From JABCPE02 sp963520375 (GTDB lineage: Bacteria; Bacteroidota; Bacteroidia; Flavobacteriales; Weeksellaceae), in contig CAUQQF010000005.1 in assembly GCA_963520375.1 (NCBI GenBank), positions 1 through 64,000 on the forward strand: a stretch of DNA of 64,000 bases. The letters are read 5' to 3'. Position 1 is the first letter of the stretch; each line of letters begins with the position of its first letter. The notes under the pieces are model-generated. The model made no database searches, was not told the origin of the DNA, and worked only from the letters and a program-made list of their open reading frames with translations. Positions 15,981-24,640 of this stretch are shown in pieces. A program made the position numbers and the translations under genes.

Positions 15981-17747
15981 ATGTCAGATATTATTCAGCT
16001 TTTGCCAGATTATGTTGCCAACCAGATTGCAGCGGGAGAAGTGGTGCAGAGACCAGCTTCCGTAGTAAAAGAACTGCTGGAAAATGCCATAGATGCGAAG
16101 GCTAGTAAGGTGGAACTTATCATAAGGGACGCTGGAAAAAATCTGATACAGGTAGTAGATGATGGCATAGGAATGTCCGAAACTGATGCCAGAATGGCCT
16201 TTGAAAGGCATGCAACTTCTAAAATCCGTACTACGGAAGATATTTTTAAAATATCAAGCAAGGGATTTAGGGGAGAGGCTCTAGCATCCATAGCGGCAGT
16301 GGCGCAGGTGGAGCTGAGGACTAAAAAACAAGATGCTGAAATAGGGACAAATATCTACATAGAAGGGGGAGAGCTAGAATTTCAAGAGCCTATTCAGACT
16401 GCTGAGGGCTCTAATTTTTTGGTGAAAAACCTGTTCTACAATGTGCCTGCAAGGAGAAAATTTTTGAAGAAGGACAATGTAGAATTTCGGCATATTATAG
16501 ATGAATTTCATCGTGTGGCGCTGGCACATGAGCAGATAGAATTTTCGCTTTATCATAATGATGAAGAGATATTTAAGCTCAGAAAGGCGAATTTATCTCA
16601 GAGAATAGTAGATATTTTTGGGCGAAAACTCCAGCCGCTGCTGGTTCCTGTGAAGGAAGATTTGGGCTGGGTGAAACTGGATGGATTTGTCGCGAAACCA
16701 GAAGGCGCGAAGAAAACCAGAGGCGAGCAGTTTTTCTTTGTCAATGGAAGGTTTTTCAGAAGTGCTTATTTTAATCGTGCTGTTCAGGAGGCCTTTGAGG
16801 GGCTGCTGGCACCGGCTTATATTCCGACATTTTTCCTTTATCTGGAGCTTGACCCAGAAAAAATAGATGTCAATATCCACCCACAGAAAACGGAAGTAAA
16901 ATTCGAGGATGAGCACCTTATATACGCCTTGATTCGTTCTACGATTAAGCGCTCACTCGGGATTTATAACATTGCACCTTCGTTGGATTTTGACCGAGAC
17001 CCACAAAAAGATATTTTTGCAGGAATTTCTTCCAAAGTGAATACTTCATCGCAGTTTACTGATATTAAAGTAGATAGAAATTATAATCCATTTCAGTCTG
17101 AAAAAATGACAGATGTGAAAATGGTGAATTTAGGGGAAATGTATCAGCCTAATATTCAGGCGGAACCTTCTAAACTCAACGCGCTTTTTGAGGATGATGA
17201 TTTTGATGAAGAACTGATGAGGCTGCCTAATGGATATTGGCTTTATAACCGCGGAGACAAGACTCTGATGCTGAATATGGAGCGTATTTATGCTTTGGTT
17301 TTAGCGGATAAAAAGAAACAAGTTCCCAAAGAAAAAGCAGGGCAGACGCTCCTTTTTTCGCTGGAATACCACCTCAATGAGATGGAAAAAATAAAATACT
17401 CTTCCATCAAAAAATACCTTCCAGAGCTGGGATTTGATATTGTTTTAGATAGAGATAATGTTTTGAAAATCAGTGCGATTCCTGTTGGGTTGAATGAAAC
17501 CAAAGTAATGGAATTTTTGGAACGGATTTTTGAGATATTGGACTACAAAACGGAGGAGGATTTTATGAACCACTATGAGGAACAATGGATAAAGGTGCAG
17601 ACAAGATTTAGCTGTAATTTCCTTTACAAGACCGATGTAGAAGAACTTATCAAGGAATATATACAGATAGGTTTTTCGCAGTATCTTCCAGATGGGCGAA
17701 GATGTTATCTGGAGCTGCCTTTGGAGGAACTGAAAAATAAATTTTAG
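15981..17747 (+). CDS. mutL: DNA mismatch repair protein MutL, C-terminal endonuclease motifs absent
   Basis: MutL couples mismatch recognition by MutS to strand incision. The N-terminal GHKL ATPase is intact in this 588-aa protein: NAIDAKAS, DDGIGM, TSKI, FRGEALASI. The C-terminal dimerisation domain (from about residue 410) lacks the DQHA(x2)E(x4)E endonuclease motif: the expected place reads LMLNMERIYALVL. It also lacks CPHGRP near the end, where LPDGRRCYLEL is found. This resembles endonuclease-less E. coli MutL, yet MutH is not expected in this phylum. The gene follows DUF3078 after 4 bases and precedes a rhomboid gene by 24. Confidence 0.93.
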   Translation: MSDIIQLLPDYVANQIAAGEVVQRPASVVKELLENAIDAKASKVELIIRDAGKNLIQVVDDGIGMSETDARMAFERHATSKIRTTEDIFKISSKGFRGEALASIAAVAQVELRTKKQDAEIGTNIYIEGGELEFQEPIQTAEGSNFLVKNLFYNVPARRKFLKKDNVEFRHIIDEFHRVALAHEQIEFSLYHNDEEIFKLRKANLSQRIVDIFGRKLQPLLVPVKEDLGWVKLDGFVAKPEGAKKTRGEQFFFVNGRFFRSAYFNRAVQEAFEGLLAPAYIPTFFLYLELDPEKIDVNIHPQKTEVKFEDEHLIYALIRSTIKRSLGIYNIAPSLDFDRDPQKDIFAGISSKVNTSSQFTDIKVDRNYNPFQSEKMTDVKMVNLGEMYQPNIQAEPSKLNALFEDDDFDEELMRLPNGYWLYNRGDKTLMLNMERIYALVLADKKKQVPKEKAGQTLLFSLEYHLNEMEKIKYSSIKKYLPELGFDIVLDRDNVLKISAIPVGLNETKVMEFLERIFEILDYKTEEDFMNHYEEQWIKVQTRFSCNFLYKTDVEELIKEYIQIGFSQYLPDGRRCYLELPLEELKNKF

Positions 17748-17771
17748 TAAAAACAATCATAAAACTGACAA

Positions 17772-18491
17772 ATGAACCCAATAAACGCAATACCAATTAC
17801 TAGAAATATCATTATCATAAATGTTCTTTTGTATGCCGTTACGGAGTTACTATATCCTGACCTAAGATATCAGCTGGCAGCCTATATGCCTACATCGCCG
17901 CTATTTCATTCGTGGCAAATATTTACCCATATGTTTATGCATGGCTCTTTGATGCATTTGCTTTTTAATATGCTTACTTTATGGAGTTTTGGGAGTATTT
18001 TGGAGCAGGCGCTGGGCGGAAGGCATTTTGCGATTCTTTATTTTTTATCGGGGCTGGGGTCATTTATTTTATTTAATTTTTGGAATTATTACCAAGTTTA
18101 TGACTTGACTCAGGCTTTATTACAGCAGGGAGTGGATGTTCGGGAAATTTATCTAAATGCAGGGAAACCTTTCGTTGAGAAGTCTTTGATAGAATCTAAG
18201 GAGGCACATTCACTGGATTATCTTTCAATGCCTATGCTGGGCGCTTCTGGGGCTATTTTTGGGGTAGTGGCAGGTTTTGGGACATTGTTTCCTGATTCGA
18301 AGATAAGCCTGATGTTCATCCCGTATCCTATAAAAGCTAAATATCTTTTGCCCATAGTGATACTTATTTCGGCTTATCTGGGAATAAGACAGTTTGAATG
18401 GGATAATGTGGCGCACTTTGCTCATATTGGTGGTGCTTTGGTGGGCTGGCTTATGATTAGAAACTGGAAAGCGAACCGAAACATCAGGTAA
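17772..18491 (+). CDS. Rhomboid-family intramembrane serine protease
   Basis: Rhomboids cleave membrane segments of other proteins within the bilayer. This 239-aa, six-to-seven-helix protein has the catalytic serine in MLGASGAIFGVVAGF and the catalytic histidine in AHFAHIGGALVGW; the early HMFMHGSLMHLLFNM is the conserved His-rich helix. An insertion of about 50 residues between helices holds the charged stretch QGVDVREIYLNAGKPF. The EEP-family gene starts 1 base after its stop, a tight coupling. Confidence 0.93.
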   Translation: MNPINAIPITRNIIIINVLLYAVTELLYPDLRYQLAAYMPTSPLFHSWQIFTHMFMHGSLMHLLFNMLTLWSFGSILEQALGGRHFAILYFLSGLGSFILFNFWNYYQVYDLTQALLQQGVDVREIYLNAGKPFVEKSLIESKEAHSLDYLSMPMLGASGAIFGVVAGFGTLFPDSKISLMFIPYPIKAKYLLPIVILISAYLGIRQFEWDNVAHFAHIGGALVGWLMIRNWKANRNIR

Positions 18492-18492
18492 A

Positions 18493-19473
18493 ATGGGCGT
18501 TTTTAGGAAGCTTTTATTTATAGGGCATATATTAGTCTTGCTTCTTCTTTTAGGGGCAAGTCTTAATGCTTATATTCCTCCAAGTAAATTAGTGTTTCTC
18601 AATTTGTTGTCGCTCATTTTTCCTATTTTGCTGATTGTGCATGCTGTTTTTACTTTGTTTTGGTTGATAAGCAGACGGAATAGGGCTTTTGTCTTTTTGA
18701 TTGGTTCTATTTTCTTGATTTCTCCTGTGCAAAGGTGGTTGAACTATACTTCTTCATCAAGCGAAAATGCAGATGTAAAAGTGATGACCTACAACACCAA
18801 AACCATAGAGCCAGAGAAAACAGAATTTCTAAATCAGCAGCAGGTGGATGTTCTGCTATTGCAGGAAAGCGGCTGGGGAGAGGGGAAAAGGTATGAACTT
18901 TCTAATTTTAAACATCGTGCAAATTCGGAAATAGTCAGTATTTATTCTAAATTTCCTATTCTCAGCCAAAAACATGTTTCTACAAGCAGCATAGGGCATG
19001 CACTCTGTGCAGATATAGCAGTGAGGGACAAAGTTATCCGCTTCATTACGGTGTATTTAGAGCCTTTCCAGCTGACCAAAGACATGATAAAGCCAACCTA
19101 TGAACTCGCTGAAAATGAGAATAAATTCAGTGCTTTGCTGAGAAAATTTCTTCCTGTTTTTAAAATCCACCAAAACCAAATTCACGAGATTAAAAAACTC
19201 ATCGCAGAGTCTCCATATCCCGTTATTTTAGGAGGAGATTTTAATGCCATGCCCAGCTCTTATGAATATTATCAAATTTCTGAAAGCCTCACAGATGCTT
19301 TCGTAGAGGCAGGAAATGGAAGTGCGACGAGTTTTCACGATTATAAATTCCCTATAAGAATAGATTATATTTTTTCTTCAAAATCTCTGAGAGCAACGAA
19401 TTATTTCGTGAATCGAGAAATTGGCTATTCTGACCATTATCCTGTTTTTGCAGATTTTCATTTTGAGAAATAA
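18493..19473 (+). CDS. Membrane-anchored endonuclease/exonuclease/phosphatase family protein
   Basis: The first ~85 residues of this 326-aa protein form two or three membrane helices. The rest is an EEP (DNase I-like) fold with VMTYNTK, LLQESGWGE, GGDFNAMPSS and the final YSDHYPVFADF, which carry the metal and catalytic residues. The substrate cannot be told: family members act on nucleic acids, phosphoinositides or sphingomyelin. The catalytic part is probably periplasmic. It starts right after the rhomboid stop, an arrangement I believe recurs in flavobacteria. Confidence 0.87.
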   Translation: MGVFRKLLFIGHILVLLLLLGASLNAYIPPSKLVFLNLLSLIFPILLIVHAVFTLFWLISRRNRAFVFLIGSIFLISPVQRWLNYTSSSSENADVKVMTYNTKTIEPEKTEFLNQQQVDVLLLQESGWGEGKRYELSNFKHRANSEIVSIYSKFPILSQKHVSTSSIGHALCADIAVRDKVIRFITVYLEPFQLTKDMIKPTYELAENENKFSALLRKFLPVFKIHQNQIHEIKKLIAESPYPVILGGDFNAMPSSYEYYQISESLTDAFVEAGNGSATSFHDYKFPIRIDYIFSSKSLRATNYFVNREIGYSDHYPVFADFHFEK

Positions 19474-19559
19474 GGGATAATTGATAAACATTGTTTTTTT
19501 ACTTTAAATCAAGTTTTAAAATTTTTCTTTCATCAAATTTTTTATTATACTTGTAATTT

Positions 19560-19567
19560 TACTTTTG
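19560..19567 (+). promoter_or_regulatory. -7-like promoter element upstream of pcm
   Basis: TACTTTTG matches TAnnTTTG and lies 36 bases before the pcm ATG. The -33 position, 19 bases upstream, is T-rich but has no TTG, so this is a partial match. Confidence 0.35.
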
Positions 19568-19603
19568 GATATCAACAAAAACATTTTTAATAATTATAAG
19601 TGA

Positions 19604-20254
19604 ATGAAAGATAGCTTCGTACATAGAGGAAAAAGGAAACTAATGGTGGAATATCTTCGGGATTCGATGAAAATTCAAGACACGAGAACCTTGGAGGCTA
19701 TGAATTCCGTGCCTCGTCATCTCTTTTTAGAAAGTGTTTTTGTAGATTTTGCCTATGAAGACAGGGCTTTTCCTATCGCTGCCAATCAGACTATTTCTCA
19801 TCCTTCCACGGTTGCGAAACAGACAGAATTACTCCAAGTAAAACCAGCTGAAAAAATTCTAGAAATAGGAACGGGAAGCGGCTATCAGACGGCTGTTTTG
19901 GTAAATATGAAAGCTGAGGTGTATACCATAGAACGGCAAAAAGATTTGTATGATTTTTCTACAAAAATTTTAGCTAAAATTCATCATCAGCCTGTATATC
20001 AGGTTTTTGGCGATGGATTTGTAGGACTTCCAGAGTTTGCTCCATTTGATAAAATCTTGGTTACCTGTGGCGCAGAGGAATTGCCTTTGGAGCTTTTGAG
20101 ACAATTGAAAGTGGGTGGATTTATGATTATTCCGCTCGGAAGGTTAGAAGAGCAGATTCTTACTAAATTCACAAAAGTATCTGAAAATCATATAGAAAAA
20201 GAAGAATTCGGAGCATATAAATTTGTCCCAATGCTGGGCAATACCAATCAATAA
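19604..20254 (+). CDS. pcm: Protein-L-isoaspartate O-methyltransferase
   Basis: PCMT methylates isoaspartyl residues in damaged proteins so that they can revert to normal aspartate. The 216-aa protein has the family motif NQTISHPSTVAKQTELL and the SAM-binding motif ILEIGTGSGYQTAVL, then the conserved FGDGFVGLPEFAPFDKILV. It stands alone between a 130-base gap and a strong bidirectional terminator. Confidence 0.94.
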   Translation: MKDSFVHRGKRKLMVEYLRDSMKIQDTRTLEAMNSVPRHLFLESVFVDFAYEDRAFPIAANQTISHPSTVAKQTELLQVKPAEKILEIGTGSGYQTAVLVNMKAEVYTIERQKDLYDFSTKILAKIHHQPVYQVFGDGFVGLPEFAPFDKILVTCGAEELPLELLRQLKVGGFMIIPLGRLEEQILTKFTKVSENHIEKEEFGAYKFVPMLGNTNQ

Positions 20255-20255
20255 T

Positions 20256-20289
20256 AAAAAGTCCTTTCTGATATCAGAAAGGACTTTTT
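20256..20289. terminator. Bidirectional terminator between pcm and the M3 peptidase gene
   Basis: The stem GTCCTTTCTGAT / ATCAGAAAGGAC (20261-20284) is a perfect palindrome flanked by A5 and T5. It lies between two converging genes and can serve both strands. Confidence 0.92.
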
Positions 20290-20302
20290 ATTTGTGTTTA
20301 AA

Positions 20303-22432
20303 TTATTTCGTAAAACCTTTATCTTTTAGCAATGCTTTCAGACTTGGTTTTCTTCCCGCAAAATTAAAATAAGCCTTGTCATAAGGGAGCGTGTTCCCTA
20401 CGGAAAGGATGTATTTACGGAAGTGGTCGCCATTGGCTCTGGTCATTCCGCCGTGCTGGGTAATCCAGTCCCAAGCATCAGAAGTCAGCATATCACTCCA
20501 TGTGTAGGCATAGTAGCCAGAAGCGTAGCCTCCGCCCCAGATGTGCGCAAAGTAAGGAGAGTGGTATCTCGGTGGTACCTGTGGCAGGTATAGACCATAT
20601 TTTTTCAGTGCCTCTGTTTCGAACTCTGTGGCAGGTTTCAGCTGGTTTTCGTTGGTAATGCTGTGCCATGCCATATCCACAGCTGCTGATGCAAGGATTT
20701 CCGTAGAAGCAAATCCATTGTTAAAAGTAGCCGCTTTTTTCATCTTTTCTACCAATGCCTGTGGGATAGGTTCTTTTGTTTGGTAGTGGATAGCGTAGTT
20801 TTTCAAGATTTCTGGCTCGAGGGCAAAGAACTCATTGATTTGAGAAGGGAACTCCACGAAGTCCCTTGCTACGCTCGTTCCCGAAAGGGTAGCGTACTGC
20901 TGATTAGCAAATAATCCGTGCAAAGTATGCCCAAACTCATGGAACATCGTAGAAGCCTCATCAAAGCTGACAAGCGCAGGTTTTCCATCGGCTGGTTTTG
21001 GGTTGTTCAGCACATTTACGATTACAGGTTTTTGCCCGAATAGTTTAGATTGTTTCACAAAGCTGTTCATCCACGCGCCACCTCTTTTGCTGTCTCTGGA
21101 GAAGAAATCTACATAGTAAAGCGCCATAGATTTGCCGTCATTGTCAAAAATTTCATAAACCAATACATCTGGGTGATATACAGGCAGGTCGGTTCTTCTT
21201 TTAGCCGTGATTCCGTAGAATTTTTCAGCCGCGAAGAAAATTCCTTTTTCTAAAACAGTTTTCACCTCAAAATAAGGCTTGATTTCGTTTTCATCTAGGT
21301 CATATTTTGCCTTACGCACCTGCTCTGCATAGTATGCCCAGTCCCATGGTTCCAGCTTAAAACCGCCTTTTTGCTCATCGATGAGTTTTTGGATTTCTTT
21401 GGCTTCTTCTTTGGCTTTTTCTACGGCTGGTCTTCCTAAATCAGCAAGGATTTTCTGAGCTGCTTCAGGTGTTTTTGCCATTTGGTCTTGAAGTTTCCAT
21501 TCCGCAAATGATTTTTTACCTAAAAGCTGAGCTTTTTTCAGGTTAAGAGCCGCCATTTTTTCGATGATGCTTCTCGTGTCAGCAGAGTCATTTTTCTCAG
21601 CCCTTGTCCATGATGCTTTGAATAGTTTTTCTCTCGTAGCACGGTTGTGAAGGCTCGGTAAAAGCGGATGCTGTGTAGTGTTATGCAGCACGATGAGGTA
21701 TTTCCCATCTTTTCCGATGCTTTTGGCAGCATCAGCGGCAGCTTTTATTTGGTCAGCTGTCAGCCCGTCCAGTTCCTTTACATTTTCTATAAGAAGTCCG
21801 TTGTTTTTTCTAGCTTCCAAAAGTTTAGCTGAAAACTCAGTGGAAAGTCCTGCCAACTGGGAATTGATGGATTTTAGCTCTTCTTTTTTTGCTTCAGAAA
21901 GATTGGCTCCAGAAAGCTCAAAAACTTGTCTGTAATATTCCACCAAACGGCGGCTTTCCGCATCTAAATTGGCAACGGGAACTTTTTTGATTCTTTCGTA
22001 TAATTTAGAATTAAGATGAATTTTATCAGTATGTGCAGAGAAAATAGGCGCAAATTCTTTTTGGATTTTCTGCATCTCTGGATTGGACATGGAACCCATA
22101 AGGTTGTAGAAAATAGTCTGCGCTCTTTTGAGAACTTCTCCGCTTTTTTCTAATGCCAGAACGGTATTTTCAAAAGTCGGCTGTTTCTTATTATTAGCGA
22201 TTTTTTCGATTTCAGCCTCATGGACTTTCAATCCGTATTCAAAGGCAGGTTTGAAATGTTCTGTCTTTATTTTATCAAACTGCGGCGCCTGATATTGCAG
22301 CGGACTTTTCGTAAGGAAAGGATTTCCCTTTAAATCTGGCGTTACTTTTAATGTTTTGTCTTGTGCATTCATTGTTGAAATAGTTCCTGCTCCCAAAGAG
22401 GAAAGCAGCATGATGGATGTAATGTTTTTCAT
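20303..22432 (-). CDS. dcp: M3-family metallopeptidase (peptidyl-dipeptidase Dcp-like)
   Basis: This 709-aa zinc peptidase has the HExxH active site in FHEFGHTLHGLF and the downstream glutamate region PSQINEFFAL. An N-terminal signal-like segment (MKNITSIMLLSSLGAGTISTMNAQ) suggests a periplasmic enzyme, unlike cytoplasmic E. coli Dcp. C-terminal Dcp features include YHSPYFAHIWGGGYASGYY and GDHFRKYILSVGNTL. It would release dipeptides from oligopeptides. It has its own transcription unit, converging on pcm. Confidence 0.92.
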   Translation of the reverse strand: MKNITSIMLLSSLGAGTISTMNAQDKTLKVTPDLKGNPFLTKSPLQYQAPQFDKIKTEHFKPAFEYGLKVHEAEIEKIANNKKQPTFENTVLALEKSGEVLKRAQTIFYNLMGSMSNPEMQKIQKEFAPIFSAHTDKIHLNSKLYERIKKVPVANLDAESRRLVEYYRQVFELSGANLSEAKKEELKSINSQLAGLSTEFSAKLLEARKNNGLLIENVKELDGLTADQIKAAADAAKSIGKDGKYLIVLHNTTQHPLLPSLHNRATREKLFKASWTRAEKNDSADTRSIIEKMAALNLKKAQLLGKKSFAEWKLQDQMAKTPEAAQKILADLGRPAVEKAKEEAKEIQKLIDEQKGGFKLEPWDWAYYAEQVRKAKYDLDENEIKPYFEVKTVLEKGIFFAAEKFYGITAKRRTDLPVYHPDVLVYEIFDNDGKSMALYYVDFFSRDSKRGGAWMNSFVKQSKLFGQKPVIVNVLNNPKPADGKPALVSFDEASTMFHEFGHTLHGLFANQQYATLSGTSVARDFVEFPSQINEFFALEPEILKNYAIHYQTKEPIPQALVEKMKKAATFNNGFASTEILASAAVDMAWHSITNENQLKPATEFETEALKKYGLYLPQVPPRYHSPYFAHIWGGGYASGYYAYTWSDMLTSDAWDWITQHGGMTRANGDHFRKYILSVGNTLPYDKAYFNFAGRKPSLKALLKDKGFTK

Positions 22433-22493
22433 AAATGATAAATTTTTGTTATAAATGTGTGTAAATATACAAAAAAAATGAATAAAAAATATT

Positions 22494-22527
22494 AAAATGA
22501 AAAAAAACTACCCAAAAGGGCAGTTTT
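22494..22527 (-). terminator. Terminator after the SpecificRecomb-family gene
   Basis: On the minus strand AAAACTGCCC and GGGTAGTTTT pair (one G-U) around a 4-base loop at 22504-22527, followed by a T-rich tail. It lies 4 bases past the stop. Confidence 0.75.
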
Positions 22528-22530
22528 TGT

Positions 22531-24549
22531 TTAATGATGAGTTTTGTTGTCTTGAATCAAATCTTTTGAAGCTTCATCCAGTTCCGATTTCAGTGGAATG
22601 AAGAACCGCAGAGGATTTTTGATAAAATATTTTAAAATAGATTTGTAAATTATCGTTAGTTCCCCGAAATTCACTTTTCTGGAACGGAAAGCCAATAACA
22701 TGGACAGTCCAAAACTTACGATAAAGTTGAAAGCTCCAATCAGGAAAATGGTAACCAATGAAATCACAAAAGTGTAAGTATCAATATCAAAGCCTTTTCC
22801 GTAAAGAGCCAGCGCAAAATTCCCTGCCGAGAAAGTGATGTGGCGGATATCCAAATCCAAACCAAGGAAAACTCCCAGAGGCGCGATAACACCTAGGAAA
22901 ATCCCAAACCAAAAATTGGAAATAATTCCAGCCCAATGTTTTGTGTAGAAATCGGAAAGTTTCTTGGAATTTTTTGCTCCGATGACTTGGTTTAGGAAAG
23001 GGCTTTGGGATATTCTTTCAGGAACTTGGTTGAAAATAGAGCTGTTGCTGATGTTTCCAGAAATAATCCCAGAAATAAACAAGAAAAAACCAGCGATACA
23101 AGCATGAAGAATCGCCTTAGATTCGATAGGGTTCAGGTCTTTCAGAAGTTTATTCGCCTTTGCAGCAGCGAAATTTTCATCTCTAAACCAGTCCATTCCG
23201 TAGATGATAGCCAGTGCCACAGGAAAAGACCAAAGGACATTCCCTACGAAAGCAATGAACTGTGTTCGTGAAAGTTTAGCAACGAGGTTGGCAAATTCCT
23301 TGTAGTTTTTATCAGAACTGCTTTCATCAGAGAGGACTTTTGCCATTGTGGCAGCGGTCATCGCTGGTTGTTTCGTGGCCAAAGTAAATCCAAGCAGATA
23401 AATGATGATAAATCCAAAAGCGTAGTTCAGTGAATACAGCACTGCGTGGGAAAATTCACTTCCGTGGCTGTAGCTCATCATCATTTTGAAAATACATAGA
23501 AAACCTACAATAATCCCACCGCCGCTCGCTTTCCAGAACATTTTCAGGTATTCTTTGGATGAGGTAGCGATGTAGTGAGTCCCTGTTTCTGCCGTGTGGG
23601 AAGTGATGAGGTGAGAGATGAGTCTCGTGCTGTCATCGATGAGTTCACGGACATTGTTTCGGTGCGAATTGTATTTTAATGTGTTGGAAACTAAGTTTTT
23701 AGAGTTGGTTAATACATCTTCTTCATTATCAACCACTAGAATAGGAATAATATCCTGAATTCTCCTTAACTGCTGGCGGATTTTGAGCAGGGATTGGTTG
23801 ATTTTACTAGAAATCCCGAATTTGGAAGCGTTTTTAAAAGCCTTATCCACGAAATCTAAACACTGCTGAAGATAGATTTTAATTTGCTTATAATCAACAT
23901 CTTTAGAGTTTATCTGTAGATTTTCATCTTCTTTGAAACGCCCAATGAGAGAGTCCAATTCGCTCTGAAGGGCTACAAATGGATTGTCAAAGTTCTTGTA
24001 CTCAGGAACCATCTTTGCAATTCCTGCTTCTAACGCGTTTCCTACACTTCTAAGCGCCAGTATGTTAGCGGAAATAAGCAGCTCCTTTTTTACTTTCGGA
24101 AGAGTGCTGATTTTTTCTATTTCCATCAGTTTGAAAAACTCGCTTCCGTCCTCTGGGTTGATGTTTTTTATGTAATTAGAATCAGATTTAGGATTGAACA
24201 AAACCTTGGAAATAATGTACGAAACGGTATTTTCGTCCTCTACAGGCGGGAGAAATTTGTATGAAATTCTTTTCTTCAGCTCTGGGAAGAAGGCATTTTC
24301 AGATAAAATATTGGCATCCGTAAGAGCTTTCGCAAAGGATTTATTCGAGAAAAGAATAAACAAATAATCTCGGAAATTGTTCTTTATTTCTTCATTGTTT
24401 TTTAGATAAGCCAAAAACACTTCGAAATTGGTTCGTTTCAGACTTTGGAAAAGCTCACGCATAGGCTGGACAGAATCCAAAGTGTAAGGCTCGGAAAAAT
24501 ATTTTTTAAGAACAGTATCAAAACTTTCTTTACTTTTAAAAAACCACAT
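22531..24549 (-). CDS. Multi-pass membrane protein of the SpecificRecomb (Gcr) family
   Basis: This 672-aa protein has a cytoplasmic N-terminal half (about 1-330) that is helical and charged, then six or seven membrane helices (for example IIVGFLCIFKMMM, AFGFIIIYLLGF, FWFGIFLGVIAPLGVFLGL). It matches the family named site-specific recombinase after gonococcal Gcr. I see no catalytic motif of a tyrosine or serine recombinase, and the membrane topology argues against that name. Function is unknown. It stands alone between the M20 peptidase and M3 peptidase genes, with its own terminator. Confidence 0.8.
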   Translation of the reverse strand: MWFFKSKESFDTVLKKYFSEPYTLDSVQPMRELFQSLKRTNFEVFLAYLKNNEEIKNNFRDYLFILFSNKSFAKALTDANILSENAFFPELKKRISYKFLPPVEDENTVSYIISKVLFNPKSDSNYIKNINPEDGSEFFKLMEIEKISTLPKVKKELLISANILALRSVGNALEAGIAKMVPEYKNFDNPFVALQSELDSLIGRFKEDENLQINSKDVDYKQIKIYLQQCLDFVDKAFKNASKFGISSKINQSLLKIRQQLRRIQDIIPILVVDNEEDVLTNSKNLVSNTLKYNSHRNNVRELIDDSTRLISHLITSHTAETGTHYIATSSKEYLKMFWKASGGGIIVGFLCIFKMMMSYSHGSEFSHAVLYSLNYAFGFIIIYLLGFTLATKQPAMTAATMAKVLSDESSSDKNYKEFANLVAKLSRTQFIAFVGNVLWSFPVALAIIYGMDWFRDENFAAAKANKLLKDLNPIESKAILHACIAGFFLFISGIISGNISNSSIFNQVPERISQSPFLNQVIGAKNSKKLSDFYTKHWAGIISNFWFGIFLGVIAPLGVFLGLDLDIRHITFSAGNFALALYGKGFDIDTYTFVISLVTIFLIGAFNFIVSFGLSMLLAFRSRKVNFGELTIIYKSILKYFIKNPLRFFIPLKSELDEASKDLIQDNKTHH

Positions 24550-24583
24550 ATTTTACTTTTTTTAGAGGTTCAAAAATAAAAAA

Positions 24584-24616
24584 ATAAAAATAAAAGCCTT
24601 TAAAAAACTTAAAGGC
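24584..24616 (-). terminator. Terminator after the M20 peptidase gene
   Basis: GCCTTTAA and TTAAAGGC (24596-24616) form a stem with a 5-base loop; the minus-strand continuation is TTTTATTTTTATTTTTTT. It lies 25 bases past the stop of the peptidase gene. Confidence 0.78.
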
Positions 24617-24640
24617 CTTTACTTTTATAATATGGAAAAT

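Noticed and set aside
22531..24549. A mobile element, as the recombinase name might imply
   Set aside because: No terminal repeats, no integrase motifs and a multi-pass membrane protein; the neighbours are ordinary housekeeping genes.
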